DNA of 64,000 nucleotides from Ptiloglossa arizonensis (lineage: Eukaryota > Arthropoda > Insecta > Hymenoptera > Colletidae). Shown one piece after another: positions 53,301 through 62,910 of this stretch (positions within the stretch are counted from its first letter, which is position 1; each line of letters starts with the position of its first letter). The stretch lies in NCBI RefSeq assembly GCF_051014685.1, contig NW_027478592.1, positions 186,001 to 250,000 of the forward strand, in the 5' to 3' direction. The notes under the pieces were generated by a model that made no database searches, had not been told where the DNA came from, and saw only the letters and a list, made by a program, of their open reading frames with translations. The translations under genes and the position numbers were made by a program.

Positions 53301-53420
53301 GCGAGATATGGGAGTTAGGAGTTAAGAGATGGTTGAGAAACCATCAAAATTTTCGCAATTCTGATGCTAGAAACGAATAACTGGAACGGCCTAGGGGAAA
53401 GGTACACACACCGTTGTACT
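50310..53420 (+). repeat. 11-monomer HOR (1945 bp), about 1.6 copies
   Basis: Matching monomers with CACGTCCGATACCCG followed by GGGAGTGTCTCTCC lie near 50526 and 52471, an offset of 1945. Two monomers in the unit have lost one G of CCTAGGGG, which accounts for 11 x 177 minus 2. The second GTGTCTCTCC monomer with AGATATTTTTCAAATTCC occurs near 51128 and 53074. Confidence 0.7.
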
Positions 53421-54300
53421 GGGGGAGATTCTGCTTTCAGATGCAACAGGAATTTCTCGAGTTTTGTCAATCGGTTCGTGAGATATGGGAGTTAGGAGTT
53501 AAGAGATGCTTGAGAAACCATCAAAATTTTCGCAATTCTGATGCTAGAAACGAATAACTGCAATGGCCTAGGGGAAAAGTACACATAACATTGTAATGGG
53601 GCGAGTTTCTACTTTCAGATGCAGCATGAATTTCTCGAGTTCGTCAATCCGTTCGCGAGATATGGGAGTTTGAAGTTAAGGAATGGATGAGGAACCATCA
53701 AAATTTTCGCAATTCTGATGCTAGAAACGAATAACTGCAATGGCCTAGGGGAAAAGTACACACACCATTGTAATCGGGCGAGCTTCTACTTTCAGATGCA
53801 ACCGGAATTTCTCGAGTTCGTCAATACGTTCGCGAGATATGGGAGTTTGAAGTTAAGGAATGGTTGAGAAACCATTAAAATTTTCGCAAGTCTGATACTC
53901 GAAACCAATAACTGGAGTGGCCTAGGGAAAAGTACACACACCATTGGAATCGGGCGAGTTTCTACTTTCAGATGCAACAGGAATTTCTCGAGTTCGTCAA
54001 TCGGTTCGCGAGATATGGGAGTTTGAAGTTAAGAGATGGTTGAGAAACAATCAAAATTTTCGCTGGTCTGATACTCGAAACCAACAACTACTATGGCCTA
54101 GGGGAAAAATACACACAACATTCTAATCGGGCGAGTTTCTACTTTCAGATGCAACAGGAGTTTCTCGAGTTCGTCAATCCGTTCGCGAGATATGGGAGTC
54201 TGAAGTTAAGGAATGGTTGAGAAGCCATCAAAATTTTCGCACGTCCGATACCCGAAACCATTAACTGGAATGGCCTAGGGAAAAATACACATACCGTTGT
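51840..54300 (+). repeat. 10-monomer HOR (1768 bp), overlapping the 1945 bp unit
   Basis: Frames beginning at 52024 and 53792, 52176 and 53944, and 52377 and 54145 are spaced exactly 1768 bases. This is 10 x 177 minus the two one-base losses in CCTAGGG. The same CACGTCC monomer thus takes part in a 1945 bp spacing upstream and a 1768 bp spacing downstream, so one monomer was lost between successive HOR passes. Confidence 0.75.
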
Positions 54301-54308
54301 AATCGGGA
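54293..54308 (+). other. CENP-B-box-like 16-mer, best variant (ACCGTTGTAATCGGGA)
   Basis: In GGGAG-type monomers the last base is A, giving 12 of 16 matches to TTCGTTGGAAACGGGA. The essential score is still 7 of 9, because the leading TT is AC. In this HOR region it spans the start of each 1239 bp unit, so it occurs once per HOR at this type of monomer junction. Confidence 0.4.
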
Positions 54309-55531
54309 GTGTCTCTCCTTTCAGATGCAACAGAAATTTTCCAAATTCCTCAATCCGTTCGCGAAATATCGGAGTTAGGAATTAAGACATGGTTGAGAAA
54401 CCATCAAAATTTTCGCAATTCTGATGCTAAAAGCGAATATCTGGAATGGCCTAGGGGAAAAGTACACTCACCATTGTAATCGGGCGAGTTTCTACTTTCA
54501 GATCCAACAGGAATTTCTCGAGTTCGTCAATCGGTTCGCGAGATATGGGAGTTAGGAGTTAAGAGATGGTTGAGAAACCATCAAAATTTTCGCAATTCTG
54601 ATGCTAGAAACGAATAACTGGAACGGCCTAGGGGAAAGGTACACACACCGTTGTACTGGGGCGAGATTCTGCTTTCAGATGCAACAGGAATTTCTCGAGT
54701 TCGTCAATCCGTTCGCGAGATTTGGGAGTTTGAAGTTAAGGAATGGTTGAGAAACCATCAAAATTTTCGCTGGTCTGATACTCGAAACCAATAACTACAA
54801 AGGCCTAGGGGAAAAATACACATACTGTTGTAATCGGGAGAGTTTCTACTTTCAGGTGCAACAGAAATTTCTCGGAGTCGTCGATCAGTTCGGGAAATAT
54901 CGGAGTTTGGTGTTAAGGAATGGTTGAGAAACTATCAAAATTTTCGCAAGTCTGATACTCGAAACCAATAACTACAATGGTCTACGGGAAAAGTACAAAT
55001 ATCGTTGTAATCGGGCGAGTTTCTACTTTCACACGCAACTGGAATTTCTCGAATTCGTCAATCGGTTCGCGAGATATGGGAGTTTGCAGTTAAGGAATGG
55101 TTGAGGAGCCATCAAAATTTTCGAAAGTCTGATACTCGAAACCAATAACTGGAATGGCCTAGGGGAAAAGTACACCCACCATTGTAATCGGGCGAGTTTC
55201 TACTTTCACATGGAACAGGAATTTCTCGAGTTCGTCAATCCGTTCGCGAGATATGGGAGTTTGAAGTTAAGGAATGGTTGAGAAACCATCAAAATCTTCG
55301 CAAGTGTGATACTGGAAACAAATAGCTACAAAGGCCTAGGGGAAAAATACACATACCGTTGTAATCGGGCGAGATTCTGCTTTCAAATGCAACAGGAATT
55401 TCTCGAGTTCGTCAATCCGTTCGCGAGATATGGGAGTTTGAAGTTAAGGAATGGTTGAGAAACCATCAAAATTTTCGCAAGTCTGATACTCGCAACCAAT
55501 AACTACAAAGGCATAGGGGAAAAATACACAT

Positions 55532-55547
55532 ACCGTTGTAATCGGGA
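55532..55547 (+). other. CENP-B-box-like 16-mer, best variant
   Basis: Identical to the site at 54293-54308 and 1239 bases further on, at the junction of the first and second heptamer copies. Confidence 0.4.
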
Positions 55548-55626
55548 GTGTCTCTCCTTTCAGATGCAACAGAAATTTTCCAAATTCCTCAATCCGTTCG
55601 CGAAATATCGGAGTTAGGAATTAAGA

Positions 55627-55644
55627 GATGGTTGAGAAACCATC
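55627..55644. other. Dyad GATGGTT-GAGA-AACCATC, exemplar of the 7 bp stem form
   Basis: Domain C monomers ending TTAAGAGATGG extend the stem by one G-C pair to 7 bp, with the same GAGA loop. The variant is recurrent, for example after each TTAGGAGTTAAGAGATGG between 50 and 63 kb. The longest perfect dyad is therefore a property of the C domain. Confidence 0.6.
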
Positions 55645-56770
55645 AAAATTTTCGCAATTCTGATGCTAAAAGCGAATATCTGGAATGGCCTAGGGGAAAA
55701 GTACACTCACCATTGTAATCGGGCGAGTTTCTGCTTTCAGATCCAACAGGAATTTCTCGAGTTCGTCAATCGGTTCGCGAGATATGGGAGTTAGGAGTTA
55801 AGAGATGGTTGAGAAACCATCAAAATTTTCGCAATTCTGATGCTAGAAACGAATAACTGGAACGGCCTAGGGGAAAGGTACACACACCGTTGTACTGGGG
55901 CGAGATTCTGCTTTCAGATGCAACAGGAATTTCTCGAGTTCGTCAATCCGTTCGCGAGATTTGGGAGTTTGAAGTTAAGGAATGGTTGAGAAACCATCAA
56001 AATTTTCGCTGGTCTGATACTCGAAACCAATAACTACAAAGGCCTAGGGGAAAAATACACATACTGTTGTAATCGGGAGAGTTTCTACTTTCAGGTGCAA
56101 CAGAAATTTCTCGGAGTCGTCGATCAGTTCGGGAAATATCGGAGTTTGGTGTTAAGGAATGGTTGAGAAACTATCAAAATTTTCGCAAGTCTGATACTCG
56201 AAACCAATAACTACAATGGTCTACGGGAAAAGTACAAATATCGTTGTAATCGGGCGAGTTTCTACTTTCACACGCAACTGGAATTTCTCGAATTCGTCAA
56301 TCGGTTCGCGAGATATGGGAGTTTGCAGTTAAGGAATGGTTGAGGAGCCATCAAAATTTTCGAAAGTCTGATACTCGAAACCAATAACTGGAATGGCCTA
56401 GGGGAAAAGTACACACACCATTGTAATCGGGCGAGTTTCTACTTTCACATGGAACAGGAATTTCTCGAGTTCGTCAATCCGTTCGCGAGATATGGGAGTT
56501 TGAAGTTAAGGAATGGTTGAGAAACCATCAAAATCTTCGCAAGTCTGATACTCGAAACAAATAACTACAAAGGCCTAGGGGAAAAATACACATACCGTTG
56601 TAATCGGGCGAGATTCTGCTTTCAAATGCAACAGGAATTTCTCGAGTTCGTCAATCCGTTCGCGAGATATGGGAGTTTGAAGTTAAGGAATGGTTGAGAA
56701 ACCATCAAAATTTTCGCAAGTCTGATACTCGCAACCAATAACTACAAAGGCATAGGGGAAAAATACACAT

Positions 56771-56786
56771 ACCGTTGTAATCGGGA
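56771..56786 (+). other. CENP-B-box-like 16-mer, best variant
   Basis: Identical to the site at 54293-54308, at the junction of the second and third heptamer copies. Confidence 0.4.
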
Positions 56787-58009
56787 GTGTCTCTCCTTTC
56801 AGATGCAACAGAAATTTTCCAAATTCCTCAATCCGTTCGCGAAATATCGGAGTTAGGAATTAAGAGATGGTTGAGAAACCATCAAAATTTTCGCAATTCT
56901 GATGCTAAAAGCGAATATCTGGAATGGCCTAGGGGAAAAGTACACTCACCATTGTAATCGGGCGAGTTTCTACTTTCAGATCCAACAGGAATTTCTCGAG
57001 TTCGTCAATCGGTTCGCGAGATATGGGAGTTAGGAGTTAAGAGATGGTTGAGAAACCATCAAAATTTTCGCAATTCTGATGCTAGAAACGAATAACTGGA
57101 ACGGCCTAGGGGAAAGGTACACACACCGTTGTACTGGGGCGAGATTCTGCTTTCAGATGCAACAGGAATTTCTCGAGTTCGTCAATCCGTTCGCGAGATT
57201 TGGGAGTTTGAAGTTAAGGAATGGTTGAGAAACCATCAAAATTTTCGCTGGTCTGATACTCGAAACCAATAACTACAAAGGCCTAGGGGAAAAATACACA
57301 TACTGTTGTAATCGGGAGAGTTTCTACTTTCAGGTGCAACAGAAATTTCTCGGAGTCGTCGATCAGTTCGGGAAATATCGGAGTTTGGTGTTAAGGAATG
57401 GTTGAGAAACTATCAAAATTTTCGCAAGTCTGATACTCGAAACCAATAACTACAATGGTCTACGGGAAAAGTACAAATATCGTTGTAATCGGGCGAGTTT
57501 CTACTTTCACACGCAACTGGAATTTCTCGAATTCGTCAATCGGTTCGCGAGATATGGGAGTTTGCAGTTAAGGAATGGTTGAGGAGCCATCAAAATTTTC
57601 GAAAGTCTGATACTCGAAACCAATAACTGGAATGGCCTAGGGGAAAAGTACACACACCATTGTAATCGGGCGAGTTTCTACTTTCACATGGAACAGGAAT
57701 TTCTCGAGTTCGTCAATCCGTTCGCGAGATATGGGAGTTTGAAGTTAAGGAATGGTTGAGAAACCATCAAAATCTTCGCAAGTCTGATACTCGAAACAAA
57801 TAACTACAAAGGCCTAGGGGAAAAATACACATACCGTTGTAATCGGGCGAGATTCTGCTTTCAAATGCAACAGGAATTTCTCGAGTTCGTCAATCCGTTC
57901 GCGAGATATGGGAGTTTGAAGTTAAGGAATGGTTGAGAAACCATCAAAATTTTCGCAAGTCTGATACTCGCAACCAATAACTACAAAGGCATAGGGGAAA
58001 AATACACAT

Positions 58010-58025
58010 ACCGTTGTAATCGGGA
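58010..58025 (+). other. CENP-B-box-like 16-mer, best variant
   Basis: The same 16 bases close the third heptamer copy. The next monomer reads GGGAGAGTG rather than GGGAGTGTC, which marks the HOR boundary. Confidence 0.4.
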
Positions 58026-58157
58026 GAGTGTCTACTCTCAGATGCAACAGAAATTTTTCCGATTCGTCAATCCGTTCGCGAAATATCGGAGTTTGGTGTT
58101 AAGGAATGGTTGAGAAACTATCAAAATTTTCGCAAGTCTGATACTCGAAACCAATAA

Positions 58158-58178
58158 TTGGAATGGGGGTAAAAGTAC
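58158..58178 (+). other. GGAATGGGGG monomer lacking CCTAGG (4 bp deletion)
   Basis: GGAATGGCCTAGGGGAAAAG is shortened to GGAATGGGGGTAAAAG. The same 4 bp loss marks later copies near 60102, 61513 and 63103 (GGGGGGAAAAG or GGGGGTCAAAG). The four share ATTGGATTCGGGCGAGTATC next to it and so descend from one event spread by HOR expansion. Confidence 0.8.
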
Positions 58179-58802
58179 ACACACCATTGGATTCGGGCGA
58201 GTATCTACTTTCAGATGCAACAGGAATTTCTCGAGTTTGACAATCGGTTCGGGAGATATGGGAGTTAGGATTTAAGAGATGGTTGAGAAACCATCAAAAT
58301 TTTCGCAATTCTGATGCTAGAAACGAATAACTGCAATGGCCTAGGGGAAAAGAACACACACCATTGTAATCGGGCGAGTTTCTACTTTCAGATGCAACAG
58401 GAAATTCTCGAGTTCGTCAATCGGTTCGCGAGATATGGGAGTTAGGAGTTAAGAGATGGTTGAGAAACCATCAAAATTTTCGCAATTCTGATGCTAGAAA
58501 CGAATAACTGCAATTGCCTAGGGGAAAAGTACACACAACATTGTAATCGGGCGAGTTTCTACTTTCAGATGCAGCAGGAATTTCTCGAGTTCGCCAATCT
58601 GTTCGCGTGATATGGGAGTTTGAAGTTAAGGAATGGTTGAGAAACCATCAAAATTTTCGCTGGTCTGATACTCGATACCAGTAACTGGAATGGCCTAGGG
58701 GAAATGTACACACACCAATGTAATCGGGCGAGTTTCTACTTTCAGATGCAGCAGGAATTTTTCGAGTTCGTCAATCGGTTCGCGAGATATATGAGTTTGA
58801 AG

Positions 58803-59385
58803 TTAAGAGATGGTTGAGAAACAATCAAAATTTTCGCAAGCCTGAAACTCGAAACCAATAACTGCTATGGCCTAGGGGAAAAATACACATACCGTTGTAA
58901 TCGAGAGAGTTTCTACTCTCAGATGGAACAGAAATTTTTCCGATTCGTCAATCCGTTGGCGAAATATCGGAGTTTGGAGTTAAGGAATGGTTGAGAAACT
59001 ATCAAAATTTTCGCAAGTCTGCTACTCGAAACCAATAACTGGAATGGCCTAGGGGAAAAGTACACACACCATTGGAATCGGGCGAGTTTCTACTTTCAGA
59101 TGCAACAGGAATTTCTCGAGTACGTCAATCGGTTCGCGAGATATGGGAGTCTGAAGTTAAGGAATGGTTGAGAAACCATCAAAATTTTCGCAAGTCTGAT
59201 ACTCGAAACCAATAACTACTATTGCCTAGGGCAAAAATACACATACCGTTGTAGTCGGTCGAGATTCTGCTTTCAGATGCAACAGGAATTTCTCGAGTTT
59301 GTCAATCTGTTCGCGCGATATGGGAGTTTAAAGATAAGGAATGCTTGAGAAACCATCAAAATTTTCGCTGGTCTGATACTCGAAA
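58803..59385 (+). repeat. Segment repeated at 62335-62915 (offset 3532)
   Basis: Both copies contain AAGCCTGAAACTCG, GTAATCGAGAGAG, ATGGAACAGAAATTTTTCC with CCGTTGGCGAAATATCGG, CTGCTACTCG and GTTGTAGTCGGTCGAG. They are in register at an offset of 3532. They end where the first reads CCAATCACTACTATGG and the second reads CAAATAACTACAAAGG. Confidence 0.7.
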
Positions 59386-59689
59386 CCAATCACTACTATG
59401 GCCTAGGGGAAAAATACACATACCGTTGTGATCGGGAGAGTTTCTACGCTCAGATGCAACAGAAATTTTTCCGATACGTCAATCCGTTCGCGAAATATCG
59501 GAGTTTGGAGTTAAGGAATGGTTGAGAATCCATCAAAATTTTCGCAAGTTTGATAATCGAAACCAATAACTACTATTGCCTAGTGCAAAAATACACATAC
59601 CGTTGTAATCGGTCGAGTTTCTGCTTTCTGATGCAACAGGAATTTCTCGAGTTCGTCAATCTGTTCGCGAGATATGGGAGTTTGAAGAT

Positions 59690-62200
59690 AAGGAATGCTT
59701 GAGAAACCATCAAAATTTTCGCTGGTCTGATACTCGAAACGAATAACTGGAATGGCCCAGGGGAAAAGTACACACACCGTTGTAATGGGGCGAGTTTCTG
59801 CTTTCAGATGCATCAGGAATTTCTCGAGTTCGTCAATCCGTTCGCGAGATATGGGAGTTTGAAGTTAAGGAATGGTTGAGAAACCATCAAAATTTTCGCT
59901 GGTCTGATACTCGAAACAAATAACTACAAAGGCCTAGGGGGAAAATACACATACCCTTTTAATCGGGCGAGGTTCTGCTTTCAAATGCAACAGGAATTTC
60001 TCGAGTTCGTCAATCCGTTCGCGAGATGTGGGAGTTTGAAGTTAAGGAATGGTTGAGAAACCATCAAAATTTTCGCAAGACTGATACTCGAAACCAATAA
60101 CTGGAATGGGGGGAAAAGTACACACACCATTGGATTCGGGCGAGTATCTACTTTCAGATGCAACCGGAATTTCTCGAATTTGTCAATCGGTTCGGGAGAT
60201 ATGGGAGTTAGGATTTAAGAGATGGTTGAGAAACCATCAAAATTTTCGCAATTCTGATGCTAGAAACGAATAACTGCAATGGCCTAGGGGAAAAGAACAC
60301 ACACCATTGTAATCGGGCGAGTTTCTACTTTCAGATGCAACAGGAAATTCTCGAGTTCGTCAATCGGTTCGCGAGATATGGGAGTTAGGAGTTAAGGAAT
60401 GGTTGAGAAACCATCAAAATATTCGCTGGTCTGATACTCGAAACCAGTAACTGGAATGGCCTAGGGGAAATGTACACACACCAATGTAATCGGGCGAGTT
60501 TCTACTTTCAGATGCAGCAGGAATTTCTCGAGTTCGTCAATCGTTTCGCGAGATATATGAGTTTGAAGTTAAGAGATGGTTGAGAAACAATCAAAATTTT
60601 CGCAAGTCTGATAATCCACACCAATAACTGGAATGGCCTAGGGGAAAAGTACACACAACATTGTAATCGGGCGAGTTTCTACTTTCAGATGCAGCAGGAA
60701 TTTCTCGAGTTCGCCAATCTGTTCGCGTGATATGGGAGTTTGAAGTTAAGGAATGGTTGAGAAACCATCAAAATTTTCGCTGGTCTGATACTCGATACCA
60801 GTAACTGGAATGGCCTAGGGGAAATGTATACACACCAATGTAATCGGGCGAGTTTCTACTTTCAGATGCAGCAGGAATTTTTCGAGTTCGTCAATCGGTT
60901 CGCGAGATATATGAGTTTGAAGTTAAGAGATGGTTGAGAAACAATAAAAATTTTCGCAAGTCTGATACTCGACACCAATAACTGGAATGGCATAGGGGAA
61001 AAGTACAAACACCATTGGAATCGGGCGAGTTTCTGCTTTCAGATGCAACAGGAATTTCTCGAGTTCGTCAGTCCGTTCGCGAGATATGGGAGTTTGAAGT
61101 TAAGGAATGCTTGAGAAACCATCAAAATTTTCGCTGGTCTGATACTCGAAACGAATAACTGGAATGGCCTAGGGGAAAAATACACACACCGTTGTAATGG
61201 GGCGAGTTTCTGCTTTCAGATGCATCAGGAATTTCTCGAGTTCGTCAATCCGTTCGCGAGATATGGGAGTTTGAAGTTAAGGAATGGTTGAGAAACCATC
61301 AAAATTTTCGCTGGTCTGATACTCGAAACAAATAACTACAAAGGCCTAGGGGGAAAATACACATACCCTTTTAATCGGGCGAGGTTCTGCTTTCAAATGC
61401 AACAGGAATTTCTCGAGTTCGTCAATCCGTTCGCGAGATGTGGGAGTTTGAAGTTAAGGAATGGTTGAGAAACCATCAAAATTTTCGCGAGACTGATACT
61501 CGAAACCAATAACTGGAATGGGGGGAAAAGTACACACACCATTGGATTCGGGCGAGTATCTACTTTCAGATGCAACAGGAATTTCTCGAATTTGTCAATC
61601 GGTTCGGGAGATATGGGAGTTAGGATTTAAGAGATGGTTGAGAAACCATCAAAATTTTCGCAATTCTGATGCTAGAAACGAATAACTGCAATGGCCTAGG
61701 GGAAAAGAACACACACCATTGTAATCGGGCGAGTTTCTACTTTCAGATGCAACAGGAAATTCTCGAGTTCGTCAATCGGTTCGCGAGATATGGGAGTTAG
61801 GAGTTAAGGAATGGTTGAGAAACCATCAAAATTTTCGCTGGTCTGATACTCGAAACCAGTAACTGGAATGGCCTAGGGGAAATGTACACACACCAATGTA
61901 ATCGGGCGAGTTTCTACTTTCAGATGCAGCAGGAATTTCTCGAGTTCGTCAATCGTTTCGCGAGATATATGAGTTTGAAGTTAAGAGATGGTTGAGAAAC
62001 AATCAAAATTTTCGCAAGTCTGATACTCGACACCAATAACTGGAATGGCCTAGGGGAAAAGTACAAACACCATTGGAATCGGGCGAGTTTCTGCTTTCAG
62101 ATGCAACAGGAATTTCTCGAGTTCGTCAGTCCGTTCGCGAGATATGGGAGTTTGAAGTTAAGGAATGCTTGAGAAACCATCAAAATTTTCGCAAGTCTGA
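59690..62200 (+). repeat. 8-monomer HOR (1412 bp), two copies, second shortened
   Basis: An ATGCATCAGG monomer, a GGGCGAGGTTCTG monomer and a GGAATGGGGG monomer recur at 1412 bases. This is 8 x 177 minus 4, and the GGAATGGGGG monomer supplies the 4 bp loss. Matching frames start at 59981 and 61393. A CGTCAGTCCG monomer follows in both, but at an offset of 1058 (60961 to 62019), so two monomers were dropped from the second copy. Confidence 0.75.
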
Positions 62201-62910
62201 TACTCGAAACCAATAACTGGAATGGCCTAGGGGAAAAGTACACACACCATTGGAATCGGGCGAGTTTCTACTTTCAGATGCAACAGGAATCTCTCGAGTT
62301 CGTCAATCGGTTCGCGAGATATGGGAGTTTGAAGTTAAGAGATGGTTGAGAAACAATCAAAATTTTCGCAAGCCTGAAACTCGAAACCAATAACTGCTAT
62401 GGCCTATGGGAAAAATACACATACCGTTGTAATCGAGAGAGTTTCTACTCTCAGATGGAACAGAAATTTTTCCGATTCGTCAATCCGTTGGCGAAATATC
62501 GGAGTTTGGAGTTAAGGAATGGTTGAGAAACTATCAAAATTTTCGCAAGTCTGCTACTCGAAACCAATAACTGGAATGGCCTAGGGGAAAAGTACACACA
62601 CCATTGGAATCGGGCGAGTTTCTACTTTCAGATGCAACAGGAATTTCTCGAGTTCGTCAATCGGTTCGCGAGATATGGGAGTCTGAAGTTGAGGAATGGT
62701 TGAGAAACCATCAAAATTTTCGCAAGTCTGATACTCGAAACCAATAACTACTATTGCCTAGGGCAAAAATACACATACCGTTGTAGTCGGTCGAGATTCT
62801 GCTTTCAGATGCAACAGGAATTTCTCGAGTTTGTCAATCTGTTCGCGCGATATGGGAGTTTAAAGATAAGGAATGCTTGAGAAACCATCAAAATTTTCGC
62901 TGGTCTGATA

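Larger units (their letters stand above)
54301..58018 (+). repeat. 7-monomer HOR (1239 bp), three near-identical copies
   Basis: AATCGGGAGTG starts copies at 54301, 55540 and 56779, and the following unit begins at 58019. Each copy holds the same seven monomer types in order: GTGTCTCTCC, ATCCAACAGG, GTACTGGGGCGAG, GGTGCAACAGAAATTTC with GATCAGTTCGGG, ACACGCAACTGG, ACATGGAACAGG, and a GCATAGGGG monomer that lacks CCTAGG. The few differences include CACCCACC and GTGTGATACTGG in the first copy and TTTCTGC near 55731 in the second. This is the cleanest HOR of the window. Confidence 0.9.
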
